Assembly (NCBI GenBank): GCA_963761035.1
Contig: CAVXFH010000002.1
Span: 1,240,001-1,304,000 of the forward strand
DNA: 64,000 nucleotides
Direction: 5' to 3'
DNA from: JARRQJ01 sp963761035
GTDB lineage: Bacteria > Pseudomonadota > Gammaproteobacteria > DRLM01
The notes under the pieces are model-generated. The model made no database searches, was not told the origin of the DNA, and saw only the letters and a list, made by a program, of their open reading frames with translations. A program made the position numbers and the translations under genes. Each line of letters opens with the position of its first letter. Position 1 is the first letter of the stretch. Below, one piece after another: positions 1-8,005 of the stretch.

Positions 1-694
1 CGCCTACGATGGAATTGTAGGCCGTCCACGCGCCGTGGCGGCGAAACTCGTGCAGCAGTTCCGCCTCGATCTCATATTCCATCATGCCCGGCCGCGCCGC
101 CTGCATGGCGCGCCGGTGGGCGCCGGCGGCGATCCGCGCCGAGCGGCGCATAACCTTCACCTCGGCGGGACTCTTATAGAGCCGCATATCGTGCAGCGCG
201 TGTTCCAAGGCCACGAATTCGACCGGCGCAAGACTGCCGCCGCGCGACTTGGCGCGAATACTGTTCACCCATCCCATGACCCGCTGGTCGAACTCGGGGC
301 TATAACCCATGCTGTAATAGATGCGTTCTTTATTCTCGATGAGGCCGGGAAGAATGTCGTCGATGTCGGCGACGGGAAAGGCATCGTCGGCGCCGTAATG
401 TTGTTGAGCGCCCTCGGGACCGGCGCGGCGGCCATGCCAGATCTCCATCGCCGGATCCCGTTCGCGGCAAAAAACGATGTATTCGCCGTGGGCGCGGTGC
501 GGCACCAGCACCGCCACCGCCTCCGGCTCGCTAAATCCGGTAAGGTAATAAAAATCGCTGTCCTGGCGGAACGGATACTCCGCGTCGCGGTTGCGATAGC
601 GCAACCCCGCGGCGGGCAGGATGGCGATGGTATCGGCGCCCATAATACGCATCAACTGGCGGCGACGCTTTGCGAATTCCTTCTTGTCCAGCAC
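1..694 (-). CDS. pepP: Xaa-Pro aminopeptidase, aminopeptidase P family (3' end outside window)
   Basis: Cytosolic metallopeptidase removing N-terminal residues that precede proline. The reverse strand reads open from GTG at 694 to the window edge, about 231 residues. The start VLDKKEFAKRR is followed by an N-terminal aminopeptidase-P domain (YPFRQDSDFYYLTGF, EPEAVAVLV, DPAMEIWHGRR) and the start of the pita-bread catalytic fold (RPGMMEYEIEAELLHEF). GTG is chosen because GGAGGAC lies 7 bases upstream; the first ATG (MRIMG) would remove the conserved start. The metal-ligand half is beyond the window. The gene begins 17 bases after the ygfB stop, the usual ygfB-pepP operon order. Confidence 0.93.
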   Translation of the reverse strand, partial: MLDKKEFAKRRRQLMRIMGADTIAILPAAGLRYRNRDAEYPFRQDSDFYYLTGFSEPEAVAVLVPHRAHGEYIVFCRERDPAMEIWHGRRAGPEGAQQHYGADDAFPVADIDDILPGLIENKERIYYSMGYSPEFDQRVMGWVNSIRAKSRGGSLAPVEFVALEHALHDMRLYKSPAEVKVMRRSARIAAGAHRRAMQAARPGMMEYEIEAELLHEFRRHGAWTAYNSIVG

Positions 695-711
695 CTCGGC
701 CGTCCTCCCGC

Positions 712-1317
712 TTAATGAACCGGCGCGCCCTCGGGACGCACCGCGCGCAAGGGCCGCAATTCTTCATAGACCAGCAACACCGCCATCCTGACATATTCCA
801 CGATTTCGGCGAAGGCCGTCTCGTCTTCTTCGTCCCCGCCGCCTTCGCCGTGTCCCAGGCGGGAAATCTCCACGAAGTCCCGCATCACCTCATGGCTCTC
901 ACCGGGCAGACCGGTTTGTTCCCGCACGCCCCCCAAACCCAGTCCCAGCAGAAACCCCTGGCACCAGCGGGAGAGGGATTCCACCCGTTGCCGCAGCGCG
1001 TGATCATCATCCGGCAACAACAGGGAAAAACCGTATTCCGGATCTTCCAACTGGGCGGCGGTATCCTTATATAGCATCAATAATAAGGTGCGCCCCTCCC
1101 CGTCGGCCTGGTTTTGCGGGGACGCAAACTCCGACACCGGAAGATCCAATTGACCGGCAAGCACTTGATTAACCCAGGCGGCCGCCTTCACCGCTTCCGT
1201 GGCGCACAATATGCCGCACAAGCTGCCGTGGCACTCCGCCGGGTCGAGGCTGAGGCCAAGATGATGAAAAAGCGCAGCGATGTTCGTGAAATCAACCACA
1301 TGTTCGGGGACGCTCAT
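712..1317 (-). CDS. ygfB: UPF0149 family protein YgfB
   Basis: A 201-residue acidic protein matching the YgfB/UPF0149 family in length and pattern (PAECHGSLCGILCA near the N terminus, SRWCQGFLLGLGL in the middle, and FAEIVEYVRMAVLLVYEEL at the C terminus). The family folds as an all-helical bundle; its biochemical role is not well defined, although YgfB is linked to gene regulation in Pseudomonas. It lies directly upstream of pepP on the same strand and is divergent from the zapA operon. The assignment rests on motif pattern plus conserved synteny. Confidence 0.9.
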   Translation of the reverse strand: MSVPEHVVDFTNIAALFHHLGLSLDPAECHGSLCGILCATEAVKAAAWVNQVLAGQLDLPVSEFASPQNQADGEGRTLLLMLYKDTAAQLEDPEYGFSLLLPDDDHALRQRVESLSRWCQGFLLGLGLGGVREQTGLPGESHEVMRDFVEISRLGHGEGGGDEEDETAFAEIVEYVRMAVLLVYEELRPLRAVRPEGAPVH

Positions 1318-1545
1318 AAGCTATCGTCACTCCCTATATATAGAAGACGGAAACGCGGCCCGGTTCCTGCTCTCCCCTCCGCTGCCACCGGCGTATGCTA
1401 TCATGGGCTTCCGTTCCAACCTATGTCGATCCGCCCGTCGCTAGATCCAAGTGACGGAAGCCGGCTGTACGCCAGGAACTAAACAACAAATCCGGTAAGC
1501 CCGTTGCAGGGATAAGCGGGTACATGCGAAATGACTTCCTAACGA

Positions 1546-1575
1546 TTGACCACTGTACAGTGGCCGCTCTATATT
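1546..1575 (+). promoter_or_regulatory. Sigma70-type promoter of the zapA operon with a palindrome in the spacer
   Basis: TTGACC (1546-1551) and TATATT (1570-1575) are spaced 18 bases apart. The spacer start is covered by the perfect palindrome CCACTGTACAGTGG (1550-1563), which overlaps the -35 box and could be an operator. The predicted transcription start falls only about 1-8 bases before the ATG at 1584, so the first gene may be translated from a nearly leaderless message. Confidence 0.55.
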
Positions 1576-1583
1576 GGTGATCC

Positions 1584-1817
1584 ATGGCTACCGACAAATC
1601 GAATCGCACTACTGACGCTGACCTTAAGGGTCTGGAACACCGCATTGATGAACTCATTCACCATTGTCACCGCCTCAAGGAAGAGAATCGCCTGCTTCAG
1701 CAACATCAGGCGGCCTTGGTGACGGAACGCGGGAAACTCAAACACAAGGCCGATCTGGCCCGCAGTCAAACCGAGAGCATGTTGATCAGAGTCAAGGCCT
1801 TGGAAGTGGAGGCATGA
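1584..1817 (+). CDS. TIGR02449-type small coiled-coil protein upstream of zapA
   Basis: A 77-residue charged protein, helical throughout with a heptad-like pattern (LEHRIDELIHHCHRLKEEN, LLQQHQAALVTERGKL), and no signal peptide or membrane segment. Small proteins of this type precede zapA in many gammaproteobacteria (TIGR02449). ZapB-like or SlyX-like cell-division coiled coils are the nearest structural comparison, so a role with ZapA at the Z-ring is plausible but inferred. Its TGA overlaps the zapA start as ATGA, implying translational coupling. Confidence 0.8.
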   Translation: MATDKSNRTTDADLKGLEHRIDELIHHCHRLKEENRLLQQHQAALVTERGKLKHKADLARSQTESMLIRVKALEVEA

Positions 1818-2128
1818 GTAACGGCGCCAATGTGGTCACCGTTCATATCTTGGACAAGGAGTACCGAGTCTCCTGCCCTCCCGAGGAACACGAAGAACTG
1901 CTGCGCTCGGCGAATTATCTCAGCAAAAAAATGAAGGAAATACGCGATAGCGGCAAAGTCATCGGCACGGACCGCATCGCGGTAATGGCCGCCCTCAATA
2001 TCTCCCATGAACTGCTCAAGGCCCAGTCCGACACTGATGTCAGCAGCAATACGCTGGGCAACCGTATCCGTAACCTGCAAAACAAGATTGACGCCGCCCT
2101 CCACGATTCGAAACAGATGGATCTCTGA
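1814..2128 (+). CDS. zapA: Cell division protein ZapA
   Basis: A 104-residue ZapA: N-terminal beta-rich head (VTVHILDKEYRVSCPPEEH, then LLRSANYLSKKMKEIR), the conserved GTDRIAVMAALNISHELL segment, and a C-terminal coiled coil (LGNRIRNLQNKIDAALHD). ZapA bundles FtsZ filaments at the division site. The ATG at 1814 is preferred over upstream in-frame starts because it gives the family length and overlaps the upstream gene by four bases (ATGA). The 6S RNA gene and fau follow, the classic gammaproteobacterial order. Confidence 0.95.
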   Translation: MSNGANVVTVHILDKEYRVSCPPEEHEELLRSANYLSKKMKEIRDSGKVIGTDRIAVMAALNISHELLKAQSDTDVSSNTLGNRIRNLQNKIDAALHDSKQMDL

Positions 2129-2149
2129 CCGTCGCGCGCCACCCCGGTA

Positions 2150-2177
2150 TTGCGCTGAGGCGATTTCGCGGTAGAAT
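2150..2177 (+). promoter_or_regulatory. Sigma70-type promoter of 6S RNA
   Basis: TTGCGC (2150-2155) and TAGAAT (2172-2177) with a 16-base spacer. The predicted start lies about 6-7 bases downstream, at the base of the 6S RNA closing stem (2183). Confidence 0.7.
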
Positions 2178-2182
2178 CACCT

Positions 2183-2372
2183 GGCATCCTCTGCGGTTCC
2201 CGTTTGTGGGCCAAGTTACTCCTTGACCCTAATATTTACCCTTCGGGGACGCTACGACGGCGTCGGTGTGCATGTCCGTATCAATCGGAAAGCCTAAAGA
2301 CGCGGCTAGCATTCCCACGTGAACCTTTTGGTTCAAGGGCCGTGGTTCGCGACGGTTCATGCGGAGGATGCC
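2183..2372 (+). ncRNA. ssrS: 6S RNA (RNA polymerase-binding regulatory RNA)
   Basis: Located between zapA and fau as in E. coli. The ends pair exactly: GGCATCCTC (2183-2191) with GAGGATGCC (2364-2372), enclosing about 190 nt, the usual length. Internal landmarks resemble E. coli 6S: an AAAGCCTAAAG segment in the middle and the hairpin strand GTGAACCTTTTGGTTCAAGG toward the 3' side. 6S RNA mimics an open promoter and sequesters sigma70 holoenzyme in stationary phase. The product RNA from its promoter may continue into fau, as reported for ssrS-ygfA. Confidence 0.93.
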
Positions 2373-2397
2373 TTGTTCTCTGGGAAACTCATTCAGC

Positions 2398-3054
2398 ATG
2401 ACGACTAAACCGTCCCGCGCAAGCACGTCTCCCCTCCACCCTAAAACGACACACTTGCCGACCAAGCGAACCACACTGCGCGCCCGGATGCGCGCCAAGC
2501 GGCGGGCGCTCGACGCCGCGGCGCAGCACGAGGCGGCGGAACGCCTTGCACGTATCTTCGGTCATTGCCCACTGTTTCGCCGCGGTCGCCATATCGCCTT
2601 TTACCTCGCCAACGACGGCGAATTGGACATCGCCCCTCTTTTACAACGCGCATGGGACATGGGCAAAGTCTGTTATCTCCCGGTGATCACGCCGGGAAAA
2701 AGTTTATGGTTCGCACCGTATGCCGACGGCGATCCCTTGGCGTTAAACCGCTTCGGTATTCCCGAACCGACGCGCCCCGGTCTGCCACTGGTCGGCGCGC
2801 GGCTGCTCGATGTGATTCTCGCGCCGCTGGTGGCCTTCGATGATAAAGGCCATCGTCTGGGGATGGGCGGCGGTTTTTATGATCGTACCCTTTCATTCCT
2901 GCGCCACCGCCATGCCTGGCGTAAACCACGCGTGGTAGGCGTCGCCCACGATTTGCAACGTGTCGCCGCCTTGTCCGCCGAAGCGTGGGACGTCCCGCTG
3001 GACGGCGTCGCCACCGACCGGCGATTGTATCTTTTTAACAACACTCGACCATGA
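2398..3054 (+). CDS. fau: 5-formyltetrahydrofolate cyclo-ligase
   Basis: Converts 5-formyl-THF to 5,10-methenyl-THF using ATP, recycling folate. The 218-residue frame shows the family pattern: an N-terminal arginine-rich helix (LRARMRAKRRAL), HIAFYLANDGELD, CYLPVI, NRFGIPEP, and the signature DVILAPLVAFD followed by GHRLGMGGGFYDRTL. ATG 2398 is chosen because an earlier in-frame start (2359) would lie inside the 6S RNA. An N-terminal tail of about 30 residues precedes the usual family start, so a start further in (near residue 30) is possible. Confidence 0.93.
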   Translation: MTTKPSRASTSPLHPKTTHLPTKRTTLRARMRAKRRALDAAAQHEAAERLARIFGHCPLFRRGRHIAFYLANDGELDIAPLLQRAWDMGKVCYLPVITPGKSLWFAPYADGDPLALNRFGIPEPTRPGLPLVGARLLDVILAPLVAFDDKGHRLGMGGGFYDRTLSFLRHRHAWRKPRVVGVAHDLQRVAALSAEAWDVPLDGVATDRRLYLFNNTRP

Positions 3055-3082
3055 TGCCCGGCAGGCGCAAGGAAGCACGGTG

Positions 3083-3568
3083 ATGAATTTCTGGCTGATG
3101 AAATCGGAGCCGGATGTGTTCGGTATTGACGACCTGAGAAACAGGCCCCGCCAAACGGAGCACTGGGACGGCGTACGCAATTATCAGGCGCGCAATATGC
3201 TGCGCGACCGGATGAAAAATGGCGATCAGGCCTTTTTTTACCACTCAAGCTGCAAGGAACCGGGCATCGTCGGCATTATGGAAATTGCGCGGCAGGGCTA
3301 TCCGGACGATAGTGCATGGAACCCGAAGAGCCGGCATTACGATCCAAAGAGTACGCCGACGCGCGTACGTTGGTACATGGTGGATGTGCGTTATAGGCGC
3401 AAGCTTCGCCGTTGCATTACTCTCCAGGAATTGAAAGGACACCCCGAGCTGGCCGCTTTGACACTGCTAAGACGAGGAAACCGCCTCTCGATCATGCCCG
3501 TCACCCCCGAACAGTGGAATTTCATCCTGGGTCTCGAAAAATTTTTTCCGGACATTAACCGCCGTTGA
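3083..3568 (+). CDS. EVE domain-containing protein (PUA-like fold)
   Basis: A 161-residue single-domain EVE protein. It starts NFWLMKSEPDVFGIDDL and continues WDGVRNYQARNML, FFYHSSC, GIVGIMEI and DPKSTPTRVRWYMVDV, all characteristic of the family. EVE domains resemble PUA and YTH folds and are proposed to recognise modified nucleotides. The ATG at 3083 fits the family start. It lies 28 bases after fau and is probably co-transcribed. The substrate cannot be told from sequence. Confidence 0.9.
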   Translation: MNFWLMKSEPDVFGIDDLRNRPRQTEHWDGVRNYQARNMLRDRMKNGDQAFFYHSSCKEPGIVGIMEIARQGYPDDSAWNPKSRHYDPKSTPTRVRWYMVDVRYRRKLRRCITLQELKGHPELAALTLLRRGNRLSIMPVTPEQWNFILGLEKFFPDINRR

Positions 3569-3813
3569 AACCGTCATTTTTACATTCGTCGCGCATTCAC
3601 TCGTCGATAATCGCGATGTGAAAACAGGCATACGTATAGAATGAATTCACTTCCTATATATTTAGCGCCGCGCAAAATCCACTTGCGGCAAACTCATCGC
3701 GACATCAGAATATCGCCGACGAAGCTTGCCCACCCATGAAAAAAAAACTTCCATTTTGGGCTAAAGGAATGTACAACATGTTTCGATAGTGTTATCGAGT
3801 AGGTAAACACTCT

Positions 3814-3840
3814 TTGATTTTTAAAGAAGTTGTTTATACT
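3814..3840 (+). promoter_or_regulatory. Candidate promoter of the lysine-rich protein; rest of 3569-3877 otherwise empty
   Basis: TTGATT (3814-3819) and TATACT (3835-3840), spacer 15 bases, which is short. The 3569-3877 interval is AT-rich compared with neighbouring genes and holds no other feature I can support. A strong ribosome site (GGAGGAAATAAA) follows just before the gene at 3878. Confidence 0.45.
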
Positions 3841-3877
3841 TATTAGTGAACACTACGTTCAATATGGAGGAAATAAA

Positions 3878-4033
3878 ATGGCAACAAAGAAGAAAGCGAC
3901 TTCAAAGAAGAAGTCAGCCGCCAAGAAAAAGGTGGCCGTAAAGAAGAAAGCAGCTCCCAAGAAGAAAGCTACTGCGAAGAAGAAGGCTAAGGCCACTTCC
4001 AAGAAGAAAGCTTCCCGCCGGAAAAAGAAGTAA
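3878..4033 (+). CDS. Histone H1-like lysine-rich protein
   Basis: A 51-residue protein built of KKK blocks separated by A/S/T/V/P-rich linkers (for example ATSKKKSAAKKKVAV): 25 of 51 residues are lysine and two are arginine. This matches bacterial histone-H1-like or AlgP-type tails that bind DNA non-specifically. The start is set by GGAGGAAATAAA immediately upstream of ATG 3878. It is monocistronic, with its own promoter candidate and a downstream stem-loop. A nucleoid or RNA-binding role is inferred from composition only. Confidence 0.85.
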   Translation: MATKKKATSKKKSAAKKKVAVKKKAAPKKKATAKKKAKATSKKKASRRKKK

Positions 4034-4054
4034 CTTCCGGTTAGTAGTACGGTA

Positions 4055-4083
4055 CGAAGGGCCTGCCAAAAGCGGGCCCTTCG
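4055..4083 (+). terminator. Stem-loop after the lysine-rich gene
   Basis: CGAAGGGCC (4055-4063) pairs perfectly with GGCCCTTCG (4075-4083) around an 11-base loop. A clear T-run is lacking, so efficiency is uncertain. It sits between convergent genes (lysine-rich protein and ilvA) and may act in either direction. Confidence 0.65.
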
Positions 4084-4136
4084 TGTATCTGGACCACCCT
4101 CGGAATTAGTTTTGTATCCTGCGTTACAGGGGCAAT

Positions 4137-5651
4137 CTAGCGCAGGAATAAAGAGTAGGCGGGGTTGGCGGTCTCATCCGCGTAGGGATAACCCAGCTCT
4201 TTAAGGAAGATTTCAAGGCGTCGGCGATCGCCGGGCGGCACCTGCATACCCACCAACACCCGGCCATACGCGGCGCCGTGGTTGCGATAGTGAAACAAGC
4301 TGATGTTCCAACGCTGACCCATGCTGGTCAGGAAACGTAACAAGGCGCCCGGGCGTTCGGGAAATTCAAAGCGGTAGACCATTTCTTGCTCGATGCCGGC
4401 GGCATGCCCGCCCACCAGATGCCGCACATGCAGTTTAGCCGTTTCATTGTCGGTGAGATCGATGACCGGATAGCCGTCGGCATGCAGGCGGGCCACGATC
4501 TCGTGCCGTTCCGTATCCCCGCCGCGCAGCTGGATGCCCGCAAACACATGCGCGGCGGCGGCATCGGCATAGCGGTAGTTAAACTCGGTAATGGAGCGCG
4601 AACCGAGCACCTCGCAAAAGGCGCGAAAACTGCCGGGCCGCTCGGGAATCGTCACCGCCAAAATCGCCTCGTTGCGTTCGCCCAGCTCGGCGCGCTCGGC
4701 GACGTGGCGCAAACGATCGAAGTTCATATTGGCGCCGCTGTCGATGGCTACCAAGTGCGCGCCGCGGAGCTTGGTGCGTTGCACATAGCGCTTCATCCCC
4801 GCCACGCTCAAGGCGCCCGCCGGTTCGGCAATGGAACGGGTATCGTCGAAGATATCCTTGATAGCGGCGCAAATCTCGTCGGTACCGACCAGGATCACCT
4901 TGTCGACACATTGCCGGGCGATGCGGAACGGTTCCTTGCCGATCTGACGTACCGCCACGCCGTCGGCGAAAATCCCCACTTGATCCAGCATTACCCGCTT
5001 ACCGCGTTCCAATGCGCGATACAGGGTCGGCGCGTCTTCCGGTTCCACGCCGATCACCTTCACCTTGGGATATAGCGCCTTAACGTAACTGGACACGCCT
5101 GCGATCAATCCGCCGCCGCCCACCGGCACGAAGATCGCGTGAGGCGGCTCCTCATGCTGGCGCAGTATTTCCATGGCCACCGTTCCCTGACCGGCGATGA
5201 CCTCCGGGTCGTCGTATGGATGAATGAACACCAGATCCTTTTCCTTCGCCAAATCGATGGCGCGGGCGTAGGCCTCGTCATAGGTATCGCCGTGCAATAC
5301 CGCCTTGGCGCCGAGTTTGCGCACCGACTGTACCTTGATCTCCGGCGTAGTGCGCGGCATGACGATGAGGGCCTGTATGCCCAAACGGTGCGCGGCCAGC
5401 GCCACACCTTGGGCATGGTTGCCCGCCGAGGCGGTGATCACCCCTTTGGCGCGCCGTTCGGCATCGAGACTGACGATCTTGTTATAGGCGCCGCGCAGCT
5501 TGAAGGAAAACACCGGCTGCAGATCCTCGCGCTTCAACCAAACCGTATTTCCCAAACGCTCCGACAGGGAACGCATGACGTCCAGCGGCGTCTCGATGGC
5601 CACGTCGTAGACACGCGCCTTGAGTATTTTCTCCAAGTATTTCTTCGGCAT
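4137..5651 (-). CDS. ilvA: Threonine ammonia-lyase, biosynthetic
   Basis: PLP enzyme deaminating threonine to 2-oxobutanoate, the first step of isoleucine synthesis. The 504-residue protein has the full biosynthetic architecture: catalytic domain with PLP lysine in FSFKLRGAYN, ASAGNHAQGVALAA, the glycine loop PVGGGGLIAG and SGANMNFDRL, then two C-terminal ACT-like regulatory domains (about 330-410 and 425-504; IPERPGSFRAFCEVLG and FEFPERPGALLRFL). Two ACT domains suggest isoleucine/valine control. It is divergent from rpiA, a common gammaproteobacterial arrangement. Confidence 0.96.
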   Translation of the reverse strand: MPKKYLEKILKARVYDVAIETPLDVMRSLSERLGNTVWLKREDLQPVFSFKLRGAYNKIVSLDAERRAKGVITASAGNHAQGVALAAHRLGIQALIVMPRTTPEIKVQSVRKLGAKAVLHGDTYDEAYARAIDLAKEKDLVFIHPYDDPEVIAGQGTVAMEILRQHEEPPHAIFVPVGGGGLIAGVSSYVKALYPKVKVIGVEPEDAPTLYRALERGKRVMLDQVGIFADGVAVRQIGKEPFRIARQCVDKVILVGTDEICAAIKDIFDDTRSIAEPAGALSVAGMKRYVQRTKLRGAHLVAIDSGANMNFDRLRHVAERAELGERNEAILAVTIPERPGSFRAFCEVLGSRSITEFNYRYADAAAAHVFAGIQLRGGDTERHEIVARLHADGYPVIDLTDNETAKLHVRHLVGGHAAGIEQEMVYRFEFPERPGALLRFLTSMGQRWNISLFHYRNHGAAYGRVLVGMQVPPGDRRRLEIFLKELGYPYADETANPAYSLFLR

Positions 5652-5753
5652 CCGAATACAGTAGCAGCTTCATCCATCACTGCCTAGCGCCATGACTTTA
5701 CCGGGAAAGATCGGGTATGATCTTGGTTAAGCACTGCCTCCCGGAGAACTTCC

Positions 5754-6410
5754 ATGACTCAGGACACTCTCAAAAAGGCCGCCGCGGAAGCGGCCCTCGC
5801 TTACGTGCAGGTCGGCGCCATCGTCGGCATCGGCACCGGCTCCACCGCCAATTTCTTCATCGACGCCCTGGCGGGCATCAAACACAAAATCGAGGGTACG
5901 GTGGCCAGTTCCGTTGCCTCTGCCGAACGCCTCAAGCAACACGGCATCCCGGTGCTGGATCTCAACAGCGTCGACGAGATGGCTCTCTATGTGGACGGCG
6001 CCGACGAGGCCAACAGCTACCTGCAACTCATCAAAGGCGGCGGCGGCGCGCTGACCCGGGAGAAAATCGTCGCGGCGGTGGCCAAGCAATTCATATGTAT
6101 CGCCGACCAATCAAAACTGGTGGACATGCTGGGTACGTTCCCGCTGCCCATCGAGGTTATCCCCATGGCCCGCAGCCATGTCGCGCGCCAGGTGGTGAAG
6201 CTGGGCGGCCAACCGGCGCTGCGCCAAGGTTTCACCACCGACAACGGCAACGTGATCATCGACGCGCGCAACCTCAAGATCATGGACGCGGCCAAACTCG
6301 AGGCCGAACTGAATAATATTCCCGGCGTGGTCACCAACGGCATCTTCGCCCTGCGTCCCGCCGATGTGCTGATTCTCGGCACTCCGCAAGGGGTACGCAC
6401 CCTGACCTGA
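5754..6410 (+). CDS. rpiA: Ribose-5-phosphate isomerase A
   Basis: Interconverts ribose-5-phosphate and ribulose-5-phosphate in the pentose phosphate and Calvin cycles. At 218 residues it has the family length, with the phosphate-binding GIGTGSTANFFIDAL, the active-site DGADEAN and KGGGGALTREKIVA, and FTTDNGNVIIDA. The ribosome site GGAG lies before ATG 5754. Because the same window encodes RuBisCO, the enzyme probably also feeds ribulose-5-phosphate into CO2 fixation. Only 102 bases separate it from divergent ilvA. Confidence 0.96.
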   Translation: MTQDTLKKAAAEAALAYVQVGAIVGIGTGSTANFFIDALAGIKHKIEGTVASSVASAERLKQHGIPVLDLNSVDEMALYVDGADEANSYLQLIKGGGGALTREKIVAAVAKQFICIADQSKLVDMLGTFPLPIEVIPMARSHVARQVVKLGGQPALRQGFTTDNGNVIIDARNLKIMDAAKLEAELNNIPGVVTNGIFALRPADVLILGTPQGVRTLT

Positions 6411-6484
6411 CTCGCAACGCGGTCGCCAAACGGGCACTGCGCCGCCGGCCCGCGGGGAACATGGCCGTGGCGGGGCAGTCGAAC

Positions 6485-6703
6485 ATGAGTATGAAATCAC
6501 CCATGGCGCAGGCGCTGATTACGATCGGCTTGATTATAGTAGCGGCGGGTCTGCTGTGGCCCGTGCTGCAAAAGCTCGGTTTGGGCCGGATGCCCGGCGA
6601 TATCATCATTGAGAAGCAAAACTTCCGCTTCTACTTTCCCCTGGCCACTTCCATCATCATCAGTCTGATACTGACCATCCTCTTCTGGTTATTTCGCCGC
6701 TAA
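6485..6703 (+). CDS. DUF2905 family small membrane protein
   Basis: A 72-residue protein with two hydrophobic segments (ALITIGLIIVAAGLLWPVL and FPLATSIIISLILTILFWLF) flanking the family signature LGRMPGDIIIEKQNFRFYFP. Function unknown; likely inner membrane. Start at 6485 (MSMKSPM) gives the normal DUF2905 length; an in-frame ATG at 6461 and another at 6491 are alternatives. It follows rpiA by 74 bases in the same direction. Confidence 0.85.
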   Translation: MSMKSPMAQALITIGLIIVAAGLLWPVLQKLGLGRMPGDIIIEKQNFRFYFPLATSIIISLILTILFWLFRR

Positions 6704-6736
6704 GCGGCAAACCGCCCGTCATCGGCAAATCTGACC

Positions 6737-8005
6737 TCAAATTGCGAAGTAGGGCCCCGCGCCGGCGCTGGTATTTTGCCCCTCGATAGCGACGTAGACA
6801 TGGCGCCCGAAGAAGGCGGGCAATCCCCAAATAAAGGCATTGGGTTGCGGCAAGCCAATATTATTGAATGCCGTATACGTCGGATTGCCGGCAAACAGGC
6901 TGAAGGCATTGCCCACGCTGAACGGGACAACGGCGTTGCCGGCGCTATTCGTTCCCTGAATCACGGCGGAAAGCGACAGTGGTGACTGCGGACAATAAAA
7001 TCCCAAGGCAATGCTCTGCGGCGGGTTTTGACTTGTGCAAACCTTTATGGCGCTATCAAAGAAATAGGCCGATGAACCGCTGTCGAACAAGCTGAAGGTA
7101 ATTGGGCTGTTGTTATACACGGTGGTGAAGTAACCGGTAGCCGGCGCCGTCTGGATAACCTTCGCCGTTCCCAGTCCATTATTGGGCTGGGTGTCGATAC
7201 CGAAAACCAGCGCGCCGCTGACCGTTGCCGCGCCGGTGGAATTAATCCCCGGCAATTCGACAATAACGCCGTTGTTGTCGTTGGCGAACCGCGCTACCGG
7301 ATTCGCCACCTGCAGATCCACGGCTATCCCGCTATCTAGCGTATTTACATCGCAGGGGCAGGTAAAATAAAAACCGCTTCCTGCAGCCGTACAAAAAACA
7401 CCGCAATCCTGTAAGAATTCGCCCACCCCCACTACCCCGTTGGCGCCGAAATCCTGCACCGTGTTTTCCGGGGTATTGCTGTTCACACACTCTCTCGGCT
7501 CGGTAAAGGCCGGAGCCGGATCCCCTATCACCTGGATAGGCACCGAGGCGGCGGCCTCGCCTGACATCTTCACATCGGCGATCTTCACCGGTCCCCACGC
7601 GCTGCCATCGGCGAACCGGGTACATTCGGCGATGGGATTCCCGTCGGCGGTCTCCTCCGTCGGCAAGGCCGAGGCCAGGGAGGGATTCAGCACCGATGAT
7701 ATGATCCGCAAACCGTTCGATCCGGTATCGACCAGTACGTGATCGATGGCTTGGCAGTTAGCGGTACCGGGAGCACAGACAGTGACGCTGATGAAGAGGA
7801 CGTTGGTGCTATTACCGACCGGGCCGGAATCGATCGTTGTCTTCTGTACATTGGCCGCGGGGGACGCGATTGGCGCACCGCCGCCGCCCCCGCCGCCAGC
7901 AGCGCCGCTTGTCACGGTGCCGCCTCCGCCGCCGCACGCCGAGAGCAGCACGGCTAACGCCAATGAAGCGGCCATCCGAATTTTAAACAACGTATAACAC
8001 CTCAT
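6737..8005 (-). CDS. DUF3443 family lipoprotein with two aspartic-protease-like motifs
   Basis: A 422-residue exported protein. It begins with a lipoprotein signal ending LLSAC (Cys24), then a glycine-rich linker. Two motifs reminiscent of retropepsin/pepsin active sites are visible: VDTGSNGLR (Asp93) and LFDSGSSAYFF (Asp near 307), one in each half. Several cysteines between residues 170 and 230 suggest disulfides. It matches DUF3443 in pattern. The start overlaps the DUF2844 stop as ATGA, so the two are coupled. A bilobal aspartyl-peptidase function is inference from motif spacing; a carbohydrate- or peptide-binding scaffold is the alternative. Confidence 0.8.
   Translation of the reverse strand: MRCYTLFKIRMAASLALAVLLSACGGGGGTVTSGAAGGGGGGGAPIASPAANVQKTTIDSGPVGNSTNVLFISVTVCAPGTANCQAIDHVLVDTGSNGLRIISSVLNPSLASALPTEETADGNPIAECTRFADGSAWGPVKIADVKMSGEAAASVPIQVIGDPAPAFTEPRECVNSNTPENTVQDFGANGVVGVGEFLQDCGVFCTAAGSGFYFTCPCDVNTLDSGIAVDLQVANPVARFANDNNGVIVELPGINSTGAATVSGALVFGIDTQPNNGLGTAKVIQTAPATGYFTTVYNNSPITFSLFDSGSSAYFFDSAIKVCTSQNPPQSIALGFYCPQSPLSLSAVIQGTNSAGNAVVPFSVGNAFSLFAGNPTYTAFNNIGLPQPNAFIWGLPAFFGRHVYVAIEGQNTSAGAGPYFAI

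Noticed and set aside
1331..1345. Repeated CTATATATA motif (also near 3654 and 15384)
   Set aside because: Short AT runs in intergenic DNA; matches are too short and their contexts too varied to claim a shared regulatory element.
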